This document shows positions 1-6,282 of a DNA stretch of 8,917 nucleotides, piece after piece. Source of the DNA: Streptosporangiaceae bacterium (GTDB lineage Bacteria > Actinomycetota > Actinomycetes > Streptosporangiales > Streptosporangiaceae). The notes under the pieces are model-generated. The model was not told where the DNA came from. It worked only from the letters and a program-made list of their open reading frames with translations, and searched no databases. Position 1 is the stretch's first letter; each line of letters starts with the position of its first letter. The stretch covers positions 1-8,917 of the forward strand of contig JASHSO010000120.1 in the NCBI GenBank assembly GCA_030038715.1. Reading direction: 5' to 3'. The translations under genes were made by a program, and so were the position numbers.

Positions 1-4
1 TACT

Positions 5-421
5 ATGAGCGAGATACCTTCATTGCGAAGGTTCAACTCTTCCCGAGGTGGAGCGGTGGACGCACTCTGGCTCTCTGCCGAGAGCCGCGGTGACAGCGCA
101 ATAGTCACTGTTCGCGGCGACCTGGACATCGTGACCAGCCCGCAGCTCGACGAGTGCCTGACACAGGCTCAAGATAGCCACAGCAGCATCATTCTCGACC
201 TGTCTGCCGTGGACTTTCTGGACACGAGTGCGCTCGCAGTTATCGTCGGGCACTGGAAGCAGATCGAGGGCGCAGGCGGCAAGCTTGCCCTAGCCGGCGC
301 CAGGTACCGCTACACCAAGACGCTTTGGATCACTGGCCTCGCCGAGCGGCTGGCCATGTTCGACAGCGTGGATGAAGCCCTCGTCGCGCAGGCCAGCGCC
401 GCCGACCCCGCAGGCAGCTAG
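5..421 (+). CDS. STAS-domain anti-sigma factor antagonist (RsbV/SpoIIAA-like)
   Basis: A 138-residue protein with one STAS domain at about residues 28-128. Seen directly: the first beta strand region ending in RGDLD (37-41), the central strand ILDLSAVDFLD (63-73), the following helix, and a segment GGKLALAG near 91-98, all in the order of SpoIIAA/RsbV. In that family the unphosphorylated antagonist binds an anti-sigma kinase and releases the sigma factor; phosphorylation of a Ser just after the conserved Asp blocks this. Here the motif reads D73-T74-S75, so Thr74 sits at the usual phosphoacceptor position and Ser75 next to it. About 25 residues precede the domain. The start is only four bases into the window, so no ribosome binding site can be judged, and the frame is open upstream to the edge; a longer N-terminus is possible. 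The gene ends 21 bp before the ANTAR gene, suggesting co-transcription. Its likely phosphatases are the two PP2C proteins downstream (inference); the partner kinase is not in the window. Confidence 0.88.
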   Translation: MSEIPSLRRFNSSRGGAVDALWLSAESRGDSAIVTVRGDLDIVTSPQLDECLTQAQDSHSSIILDLSAVDFLDTSALAVIVGHWKQIEGAGGKLALAGARYRYTKTLWITGLAERLAMFDSVDEALVAQASAADPAGS

Positions 422-442
422 GCATCCGGGGCTGGTGAGGGC

Positions 443-1198
443 GTGCCGGGTTCTGACCTAGCCGAGCAGACCGCGGCGCTGCTCAGCCTGGCGGCCGCAA
501 CACAGGAGCGGTCGCTGCACCGGCTCACGATCCTTGCCGCCAGCCACGTGCCAGGCTGTACCGCGGCTAACGCGGCGATCTGGCGGGACGGGGAGCTCGC
601 CTGCCTGGCTGCTAGCCATCCGGAATCCTCGCGGCTCGCCGAGCTGCAGCTGGCTTGCGGGCGCGGGCCCATGCTCGACGCCATCGGGCACGGTGCACTA
701 GCCACCTGCAAAGACACGCTGACCGACGCGACCTGGCCGGAGTATGCTGCGGCCGCCCTGCAGGCAGGAGTGCGCAGCTCGGTGACGCTGAGCTACCAGG
801 GCCCGCCAGTCGTCGCACTGACGCTGTTCTCGGCCCGACCGGCCGCCATCGATCTCGACCAGCTCTGGCTGGCAGAATTGCTGGTCGCCTATGGCAGTGC
901 GCTCGTCGGCGCGGTCTCGGAGTACGGCAGTGCGCAGCGCACCGCTGGGCAGCTCCGTGACGCGGCCGGCGGGCGCGCAGTCGTCGACCAGGCCAAGGGC
1001 ATTTTGATGCATGCGCTCGGCTGCACCGCCGAGGACGCGCTGGAGCGCATCCGCGAAGTGTCACAGCGAAGCAACATCCGCGCAACCGAGGTGGCACGGC
1101 GGATCATCGCCGCGCACAGCGGGCGGCGCGGACGCGCTGCGCGTGACCTGGCAGAGCTGGCGGGCATACCCGGTCACAGCCGTGAAATGCCTGCATAG
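443..1198 (+). CDS. GAF-ANTAR domain transcription antitermination regulator
   Basis: A 251-residue cytoplasmic regulator. An N-terminal GAF-like sensory domain covers about residues 15-155 and includes the GRGPMLDA segment typical of actinobacterial GAF-ANTAR proteins (family members often have Cys where this has Met). An ANTAR domain follows at about 168-225, recognised by AKGILM (184-189, with A184, K185 and G186), the AEDALERIREVSQRSN helix and the final VARRII helix. ANTAR domains form a coiled-coil/three-helix unit that binds paired hexaloop hairpins in nascent RNA and prevents termination. The last 25 residues are a basic, poorly conserved tail. The start is GTG at 443, the only start codon between the upstream stop and the GAF domain; GGTGAGG at 434-440 is the only purine-rich site nearby and is unusually close to the start, so translation may partly depend on coupling to the STAS gene. 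The GAF ligand and the RNA targets cannot be told from the sequence. Confidence 0.88.
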   Translation: MPGSDLAEQTAALLSLAAATQERSLHRLTILAASHVPGCTAANAAIWRDGELACLAASHPESSRLAELQLACGRGPMLDAIGHGALATCKDTLTDATWPEYAAAALQAGVRSSVTLSYQGPPVVALTLFSARPAAIDLDQLWLAELLVAYGSALVGAVSEYGSAQRTAGQLRDAAGGRAVVDQAKGILMHALGCTAEDALERIREVSQRSNIRATEVARRIIAAHSGRRGRAARDLAELAGIPGHSREMPA

Positions 1199-1244
1199 CG
1201 AGCGCAGGCACGGCCGCCGATAGCATGGTGACCTCACAGCGAAG

Positions 1245-3164
1245 ATGGGCAGTGGCATGCCGGACGTGTCTGAGCCGCAAGCTTCGGCCGGGGACATGGC
1301 CGATCTCAGATCCCGCTCTGCCGCGCTGCGACATGCCGCAAAACTCCGGGGCGCCGACCAGCGAACGCTCCTGGACGCCGCGCTCGCTGAACTCGATGCC
1401 GCCATCGATGCCCTAGCGCAGGCAAGCGGCGACTCGACGGGCTTGGCCTCAGACCGCACGCTGAGCGATCTGCACTCCGAGAGGCGACTCCTGCGCGCCG
1501 TATTCGCGGACACTCCTGTGCCGCTCTATGTCATCGACCGCGAAGGCACGGTGCTACGAGCCAATTCGGCGGCCTGTGAACTGCTCGACGTGGGCCAGGG
1601 ATATGCCACCGGCAGGTCGCTGACCACCCTGGTCGACCCCGCCGCCAGGGCCGCGCTGCGCTCCCGGTTGGCGGCGGTGAACCGGACCGGCGAAAACGCG
1701 GTCGTCGCCTGCGGCGTCCTTCGAGCCACCGGAGCGGTTCGCGGTGAGCTGCAGATCAGCCCGCTGAATGTGCGCGGCGACCCCGGACGCCTGCTCGTCG
1801 CCGTCACCACGCCCGGCGCGTCCCGCCAACGCGGGCCAGTCCATCGGTCCGGTGGGTCCAGGCCGATCAAGTCAGCCGCCCCCGACGCTGCCGTTGTCGC
1901 CACCGCGACCCGCAGGCTGGACATGCTGGCCGCGGCCACCAGGCTGCTGCTGGAAAGCGCCTCAATCAGCGAGTCGGTTCTGTTGCAGCGGTGTGGGCGG
2001 CTACTGACACAGGAACTGGCAACGTGGGCCGTCATCGACATCCGCCGCCGCGACCAATTGCGGCGGCATTTCGTCGCCGGTCCCGACGATCACGAGTCGG
2101 TCGGCTTGGCACACGTGGCAGCATCCGTTGACCCCGGTCCCGGATCCGTGCCCGACCAGGTCATGGAGTCCGGTACCGCGCAGCTGATCACCCATGCTGA
2201 CGATGAGCTGGCTCTCGGCCTGGCTCCGGACAAGGTGCCGCTGCTGGCGCTGCTCGGCGCCGCGTCGGTGCTGTCGGTGCCGCTGGCAGACGGCACACGC
2301 CAGTACGGGGTGCTGACGTTGCTGCGTGACGGCGACGGTGGGCAGTTCACCGTTGCCGATGCCGCCCTGGCTGAGGACATCGGTGGCCTGCTCGCCCGTG
2401 CCATATCCGCGCGCCGGACGCTGCGGCGTCGTACCGAGGCCGCCGAGGCACTGCGAGCGAGCCTGCTGCCTCCGGTGCTGAAGCCCGTTCCCGGCGTCGA
2501 CATCGCCTACGCGCACATGGCCCCGACTCGCGGCAGAGAGGTCGGCGGAGACTTCTATGACGCCTACCCGACTCCCGGAGGCTGGGGAGTGGCGATCGGT
2601 GACGTATGCGGCAAGGGAGAGGATGCCGCCGCGGCCACCGCGTCGGCGCGGCACGCGATCAGGGTGCTGGCACACTCGAATGCAGACCCGGCGGGAGTGT
2701 TGCGCGGAGCCAATGACATCATGCTTGCCGAGGACTTCGGCGGCAGGTTCGTCACCGCCAGCGCAGCGCACCTGAGCTGGGACAACGCGACACTGCGGGT
2801 CGTGCTCGCGAGCGCAGGGCACCCTGGGCCGGTTTTGCTCAAGGCTGACGGACGTGCTCGGCTGCTGCCCGGCGGCGGGGTTGCGCTCGGCATCTTCCCC
2901 GATCCCGAGCCGACGACGCTGGAACTAGAGCTGAGCACCGGGGACGCCCTGTTCTTCTTCACCGACGGTCTCGCCGACGTCCGCAGCCAGCAGACCGACT
3001 ATGTCGAGGATCACCTGGCCGACAGTCTGGCCCCGCTGGCGGGACGGCACGCGGCCGAGCTCGTGTCCGAGATCCGCAAGCTCGTGCTCGAATTTTCCGG
3101 CGGCGTGCTGCTTGACGACCTGACCATGCTGGCGCTGCGGGCAGGCGTCCCGCCCCGCGCGTGA
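1245..3164 (+). CDS. PAS-GAF-PP2C (SpoIIE-type) serine/threonine phosphatase
   Basis: A 639-residue soluble sensor phosphatase. Domains in order: a helical, Ala-rich N-terminus (about 15-65), a PAS domain (about 80-190, containing PLYVIDREGTVLRANSAA), a proline/serine-rich linker, a GAF domain (about 225-388), a helical connector with the ALRASLLPP signature, and a SpoIIE/RsbU-type PP2C domain (about 405-633). All metal-binding acidic motifs are present: GGDFYD with D436 and D439, GDVCGKG with D453, FTDG with D574, and DDLTM with D624/D625, so the enzyme should be active with Mn2+ or Mg2+. In RsbU/RsbP proteins such domains dephosphorylate a STAS antagonist; the STAS protein two genes upstream is the obvious candidate substrate (inference). 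The chosen ATG at 1245 is the first in-frame start after a stop at 1221-1223, but its ribosome binding site is weak; ATG at 1257 is an alternative. No membrane segment is visible. The ligands of the PAS and GAF domains are unknown. Confidence 0.9.
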   Translation: MGSGMPDVSEPQASAGDMADLRSRSAALRHAAKLRGADQRTLLDAALAELDAAIDALAQASGDSTGLASDRTLSDLHSERRLLRAVFADTPVPLYVIDREGTVLRANSAACELLDVGQGYATGRSLTTLVDPAARAALRSRLAAVNRTGENAVVACGVLRATGAVRGELQISPLNVRGDPGRLLVAVTTPGASRQRGPVHRSGGSRPIKSAAPDAAVVATATRRLDMLAAATRLLLESASISESVLLQRCGRLLTQELATWAVIDIRRRDQLRRHFVAGPDDHESVGLAHVAASVDPGPGSVPDQVMESGTAQLITHADDELALGLAPDKVPLLALLGAASVLSVPLADGTRQYGVLTLLRDGDGGQFTVADAALAEDIGGLLARAISARRTLRRRTEAAEALRASLLPPVLKPVPGVDIAYAHMAPTRGREVGGDFYDAYPTPGGWGVAIGDVCGKGEDAAAATASARHAIRVLAHSNADPAGVLRGANDIMLAEDFGGRFVTASAAHLSWDNATLRVVLASAGHPGPVLLKADGRARLLPGGGVALGIFPDPEPTTLELELSTGDALFFFTDGLADVRSQQTDYVEDHLADSLAPLAGRHAAELVSEIRKLVLEFSGGVLLDDLTMLALRAGVPPRA

Positions 3165-3307
3165 CGCTCAGGCCCGAATGGCACGCTCACCCGGCCGCCT
3201 CTGCTGATGGACAGACGGACGGAAGTTCGCGGCCTGGCTGAACCACACCGATCTGAATGGTGCACTAGCGGTATCGGCTGCCGGAAGGGCGGGAAGGAGG
3301 GCCACTG
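3165..3307 (+). promoter_or_regulatory. Intergenic leader with strong ribosome binding site for the glycosyltransferase
   Basis: This 143-bp gap separates the phosphatase from the glycosyltransferase. The clear element is AAGGAGG at 3294-3300, a near-perfect Shine-Dalgarno sequence seven bases before GTG 3308, which fixes that start and predicts much stronger translation than for the neighbouring genes. No convincing -35/-10 pair, sigma-B-type GTTT/GGGTAT pair or terminator hairpin was found by eye, although the gap is long enough to hold a separate promoter. Confidence 0.6.
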
Positions 3308-5548
3308 GTGCTCGCCGCGCTGGTGCTGGCCGGAATCGTCGCCGCTCCGGTCGCCACGGCAGGCTTGCTGATCCAGGCCAGACGGCGGGGTCCGGCTTCT
3401 GGCGGCTGGCCGATCATGAAACGGCTGGTGTTCGCGCTGGTCGCCACAGTGCTTCTGGCCGCCATCGTGATTGGCGCGCTGCGCCTGTTCGGTGACTCGC
3501 AGCGCTATGCGATCGAAGGCGCCGCAGGGGTCGTGGTCGCCAGCCTGGCCTGGTTGCCGGTTACCCGGCGGTGGAGTGCTCGCGGGCATCTATGCTGGTC
3601 TGCGACTATTTTTCTATTCGTGGTTTATCTGGCATTCGTACTTGACTGGACATTTGACAGCAATCTCGGGCCGGCCGGGACGGCAGGCGGGCTATTGCTG
3701 TGGCTGTGCGAGGTGTTCGCCGCCCTGCTCGCGAGCGCGTACCTGTGGGAAATCTGCGATGCCCTCGGCTCTGAGCAATGGCGCAGGCGGCTGAGCCGGG
3801 CAGAAACTGTCCGGGTTCCCGACGCCGAGCTGCCGTTCGTCAGCCTGCATGTGCCGGCGCACAACGAGCCGCCAGACATGGTCATGGACACGTTGCGCTC
3901 CCTGCTGCGCCTGGACTACCCGCGGTATGAGGTCGTTGTCATCGACGACAACACCGACGACGAGGCGCTCTGGCGCCCGGTCGAGGCCTGGTGCGCCCGG
4001 CATGGAGCCAAGTTCGCCCACCTCGAGAACTGGCCGGGCTACAAGTCGGGGGCGCTGAACTACGCGCTCCGCGAGATGACCGACCCGCGGGCTGAAATCA
4101 TCGGCGTAGTCGACTCCGACTATCAGCTCAAGCCGGGCTTCCTGCGCCGCTGCGCCCCGCTGTTTGCCGATAGCTGGGTGGGCTTTACCCAGGCGCCGCA
4201 GGACTACCGCGGCTGGACGAGGTCGGGCTATTACCGCCGCCTCTATTACTCCTATGAGTACTTCTTCGCAGTATCACAGCCATCGCGCAACGAGCGGGAC
4301 GGCGCGATCTTCGCCGGCACGATGGGCCTGATCCGGCGGGTGGCCCTCGAACAACTCGGCGGCTGGGATGATTGGTGCATCACCGAGGACGCTGAGCTGT
4401 CGCTGCGGCTGCTACGCGCGGGCTGGTCCGGGCTGACGGTAGACGAGTCCTGGGGCCAGGGCATCATGCCGCTCACGTTCGAGGCTCTCAAGGGTCAGCG
4501 GTACCGGTGGTGCTTTGGCGGCATCCAGCTCCTGCGCATGCACTGGCGCTCGCTGCTGCCGGGACAGCAGACCCGGCAGAACCGGTTGAGTACCGGCCAG
4601 CGCTGGTCCTACTTGTCCGGCGGCGTGCAATGGTACGGCGACCTGCTGGGTCTGGTGTTCTTCGTATTCCTGCTGGCCGGAACTGCAAACTTGGCGACGG
4701 GCGGCGGGGCGCTGTTCCGCAAGCTGACGGCATTCCTCGTGGCCACAGTCCCGGTGCTGGTGCTGCTTGGACTGGTCAGGGCCGTGGCGCTACTGCGCAG
4801 GAGCACCGGAGCTTCCTGGCGCGACGCGATTGGCGCCTTCTTCATCTGGCAGTCGACCTCGCTGGTGGTGGCGCGCGCCTCGGTGCTGGCGCTATTCGCT
4901 CGCAAGGCGGCATTCCTGCGGACGCCGAAGACCAGCGAGAAGACCAAGTGGTGGGAAGCGCTGCGGGCGAACTGGGCCGAGTCCGCGCTCGGCGTGCTCG
5001 GCATTGCTGGCATAGCCGGGGCGCTGACCAAGCCCACGGAACTGGCCGGGCCGCTGCTGGCGGCCCTGCTGCTGTTCCCCACGCTCGGCATGCTCGCTGC
5101 GCCCGTCAACAGCTGGGCTGCTCAACGGGCCGCGCTGCCCCCGGACCTGAGCGCGCGGCGCACCACGGAGTGGCGGCGAACGCGGGAACGGCGAGCATTC
5201 GTGCGCGGCGCGGCCGTCGGCGGTATCGCCACTGTCAGCGCGGTGGTCGTGGCAGCCGTAGCGCTGATGCTGGCCCCAGGCAGTCGCCAGGTTCGTACGC
5301 CGCAACTGGTGAACGCGCCGCCTGCTACGCACCCTGCCAGTCCGAGCCCAGCACACAGCTCGCAGACGAGGACGCCTACGGTCTCACCAAGCCCAACCGT
5401 GTCACCAAGCCCAACCGTGTCACCAAGCCCGGCCACGTCACCAAGCAGCACGTCGTCGCCTAGCCCGGCCACCTCCCCGGCACCTTCGGTCACGCCGTCT
5501 GCCGGTTCACTGGCAGACTCCAGCCCGGTGACCGCGGGCGCGCCGTGA
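3308..5548 (+). CDS. Processive family 2 glycosyltransferase, membrane polysaccharide synthase-like
   Basis: A 746-residue membrane protein. About five hydrophobic segments lie in the first 150 residues, followed by a cytoplasmic GT-A domain (about 175-410) and about six further hydrophobic segments to residue 655. The catalytic motifs of processive GT2 enzymes such as BcsA cellulose synthase and hyaluronan synthase are all visible: VPAHNE (182-187), DDN (213-215), DSD (269-271, metal/UDP binding), TED with D361 as likely base, and QRYRW (397-401, the QxxRW acceptor-channel motif). It should polymerise a sugar nucleotide into a glycan and export it through its own membrane channel; the sugar cannot be deduced. 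No PilZ domain is seen, so direct c-di-GMP control of the BcsA type is not supported. The C-terminal tail from residue 657 is rich in Pro, Ser and Thr, with repeated TVSPSP units near 691-715, and is probably outside the membrane (inference). The start is GTG with an excellent Shine-Dalgarno sequence. Neighbouring genes are all signalling proteins; no BcsB-like, cellulase or export partner lies within the window. Confidence 0.87.
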   Translation: MLAALVLAGIVAAPVATAGLLIQARRRGPASGGWPIMKRLVFALVATVLLAAIVIGALRLFGDSQRYAIEGAAGVVVASLAWLPVTRRWSARGHLCWSATIFLFVVYLAFVLDWTFDSNLGPAGTAGGLLLWLCEVFAALLASAYLWEICDALGSEQWRRRLSRAETVRVPDAELPFVSLHVPAHNEPPDMVMDTLRSLLRLDYPRYEVVVIDDNTDDEALWRPVEAWCARHGAKFAHLENWPGYKSGALNYALREMTDPRAEIIGVVDSDYQLKPGFLRRCAPLFADSWVGFTQAPQDYRGWTRSGYYRRLYYSYEYFFAVSQPSRNERDGAIFAGTMGLIRRVALEQLGGWDDWCITEDAELSLRLLRAGWSGLTVDESWGQGIMPLTFEALKGQRYRWCFGGIQLLRMHWRSLLPGQQTRQNRLSTGQRWSYLSGGVQWYGDLLGLVFFVFLLAGTANLATGGGALFRKLTAFLVATVPVLVLLGLVRAVALLRRSTGASWRDAIGAFFIWQSTSLVVARASVLALFARKAAFLRTPKTSEKTKWWEALRANWAESALGVLGIAGIAGALTKPTELAGPLLAALLLFPTLGMLAAPVNSWAAQRAALPPDLSARRTTEWRRTRERRAFVRGAAVGGIATVSAVVVAAVALMLAPGSRQVRTPQLVNAPPATHPASPSPAHSSQTRTPTVSPSPTVSPSPTVSPSPATSPSSTSSPSPATSPAPSVTPSAGSLADSSPVTAGAP
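5381..5452 (+). repeat. 18-bp tandem repeat in the tail of the glycosyltransferase (4 copies, last degenerate)
   Basis: Four head-to-tail 18-bp units at 5381-5398, 5399-5416, 5417-5434 and 5435-5452. Units 1 and 2 differ at one base, unit 3 differs from unit 2 at two bases, and unit 4 has diverged further. Each unit is a multiple of three, so it encodes six residues (V-S-P-S-P-T/A type) and copy-number change would keep the frame. Such near-identical units point to recent duplication by slippage. Confidence 0.9.
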
Positions 5549-5557
5549 CCGCGGGCG
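5528..5557 (+). repeat. 13-bp direct repeat across the glycosyltransferase stop codon
   Basis: The 13-mer GTGACCGCGGGCG occurs at 5528-5540 and again at 5545-5557. The stop codon TGA of the glycosyltransferase (5546-5548) lies within the second copy, while the same bases in the first copy are read in another frame as part of the last codons. A short local duplication may have shaped the present C-terminus. Confidence 0.85.
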
Positions 5558-5560
5558 TCC

Positions 5561-5581
5561 TGCCAGTCCCATGCCCTGGCA
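5561..5581 (+). terminator. Weak hairpin after the glycosyltransferase, possible terminator
   Basis: TGCCAG (5561-5566) pairs perfectly with CTGGCA (5576-5581) across a 9-base loop, 13 bp after the stop codon. There is no T-run after it and the stem is short, so it could be an actinobacterial-style terminator without a U-tract or simply chance in GC-rich DNA. Confidence 0.25.
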
Positions 5582-5681
5582 AGGTGGTGGCCGGATTGAT
5601 TCCGCAGCGCCTCCCTGAGTACCGCTGGTGACTAGAGCAAGCGGGCCGGGGCTCTCAGCAGTGGGGCCGGACCCGACCATC

Positions 5682-5693
5682 GAGCGGCCGCTC
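5682..5693. repeat. 12-bp perfect palindrome with a related half-site nearby
   Basis: GAGCGGCCGCTC at 5682-5693 is a perfect inverted repeat. A related sequence GAGCGGCTC (palindromic arms GAGC/GCTC around one G) follows at 5709-5717. The pair lies in the 210-bp gap between two genes, 40-75 bp before the start of the hemerythrin-like gene, where an operator could sit. Short GC palindromes are common by chance in this composition, so a regulatory role is only a suggestion. Confidence 0.35.
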
Positions 5694-5742
5694 AGGCCCG
5701 CAAGATGTGAGCGGCTCGCTACCGATGACCGGGCCGGTCGCC

Positions 5743-5748
5743 AAGGGG
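5743..5748 (+). promoter_or_regulatory. Ribosome binding site for the hemerythrin-like gene
   Basis: AAGGGG lies ten bases before GTG 5759. It supports this start: the frame has a stop at 5726-5728 and no other ATG or GTG between that stop and 5759. Confidence 0.55.
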
Positions 5749-5758
5749 TGACGGGCTG

Positions 5759-6187
5759 GTGCGAAGCACACATCCGTGGATAAGCGCCGAGCAGAATCGC
5801 ATCCGAAGGCTGTTCGCGGCCCTCGATGACATTTCTGGTTATTCCGGCAATTGCGGCAGCACTGGCGTGCTGGCTCAGACCTGGGCGCGAATCGCCGACC
5901 TGGTCCTCGGTTACGCGGCGGCGGCCGAAGCGAGCTGCCGGCGGGCTGCTGGCCACCGGCCGGTCGCGGACACCACCGACCAGCTGACCGCCGGGCTGCA
6001 CGAGATCCGCAAGGCCGTCCGTCAGGTCGGCGCGCACGATATCGGCGCTGCGGGCTGGTGGCTGGCGGTTCGCGATGTCGCTCAGGCTTGCGAACAGAGC
6101 GCTGCCGCGTGGTCGGCGGCAACTCGCGAAGGAGCCGCTCGGCCAGTGCACCTGCCTGAGCGAAACGCTCGGCCAGCCCGCGGTTGA
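5759..6187 (+). CDS. Small helical protein, possible degenerate hemerythrin-like domain
   Basis: A 142-residue predicted soluble protein with no membrane segment. Its first 125 residues look like four amphipathic helices: about 9-24 (EQNRIRRLFAALDD), 37-64 (LAQTWARIADLVLGYAAAAE), 74-90 (LHEIRKAV) and 99-124 (WWLAVRDVAQACEQS). From memory, the spacing and side chains match actinobacterial hemerythrin HHE proteins, which carry DHRRIR, HxxAEEE, DHxxIR and WWxAV...H..EE at these places. In this protein the expected iron-ligand histidines appear replaced (N13, Y52, L80 and Q113/S114), so a di-iron centre is unlikely; it may be a ligand-less sensor or scaffold. The last ~18 residues are Arg/Pro-rich and do not resemble the family end. 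GTG start with AAGGGG upstream. It lies 95 bp before the receiver-phosphatase gene, in the same direction. The gene call rests on codon bias, start context and this resemblance; an unknown helical protein is the alternative. Confidence 0.55.
   Translation: MRSTHPWISAEQNRIRRLFAALDDISGYSGNCGSTGVLAQTWARIADLVLGYAAAAEASCRRAAGHRPVADTTDQLTAGLHEIRKAVRQVGAHDIGAAGWWLAVRDVAQACEQSAAAWSAATREGAARPVHLPERNARPARG
6136..6176 (+). repeat. 11-bp direct repeat pair near the end of the hemerythrin-like gene
   Basis: CGCTCGGCCAG occurs at 6136-6146 and 6166-6176, a 30-bp period (ten codons), so it encodes a similar A-R-P-type peptide twice in the Arg/Pro-rich C-terminal end. It may mark local duplication in a tail that is not conserved in the family. 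Confidence 0.6.
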
Positions 6188-6282
6188 CGAGTACTTTACT
6201 GTCAGCCTCGAAGGACAGCCTATGCTGGCTCGGACTTACCTGATTGCCTGCACTCCGCACGAACAATGACGAGCGGGACGAG
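6188..6282 (+). promoter_or_regulatory. Intergenic region, possible promoter for the receiver-phosphatase/kinase pair
   Basis: This 95-bp gap is less GC-rich than its surroundings. TATGCT at 6221-6226 is a fair -10-like element, but no good -35 stands 16-19 bp upstream; TTGACG at 6184-6189 is 31 bp away, too far to pair with it. A 5-bp inverted repeat, CTGTC (6199-6203) and GACAG (6214-6218), lies just before the TATGCT. A promoter is possible but not demonstrated. Confidence 0.25.

Noticed and set aside
1225..1416. Short + strand open frame starting with ATG at 1225
   Set aside because: It overlaps the phosphatase in another frame and has no recognisable features; the 1245 frame has PAS, GAF and PP2C domains.
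2001..2822. Minus-strand 273-codon open frame
   Set aside because: Lies wholly opposite the GAF and PP2C domains of the phosphatase; the product has no family features and its length is explained by the codon bias of the sense gene.
3642..3659. Two -35-like hexamers, TTGACT and TTGACA, within the synthase
   Set aside because: No -10-like hexamer lies at a suitable distance downstream, and the bases are explained by the coding frame.
5381..5452. CRISPR-like array
   Set aside because: The 18-bp units are directly adjacent, with no spacers, and encode in-frame protein repeats.
5507..6151. Minus-strand 214-codon open frame filling the 5549-5758 gap
   Set aside because: No recognisable domain; it is mostly opposite the hemerythrin-like gene and the end of the synthase. 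It is the least certain rejection because the + strand gap carries no gene.
6244..6282. Upstream TTG start for the receiver-phosphatase
   Set aside because: TTG directly follows a stop codon, has no ribosome binding site, and would add 13 residues ahead of an already sufficient N-terminus.
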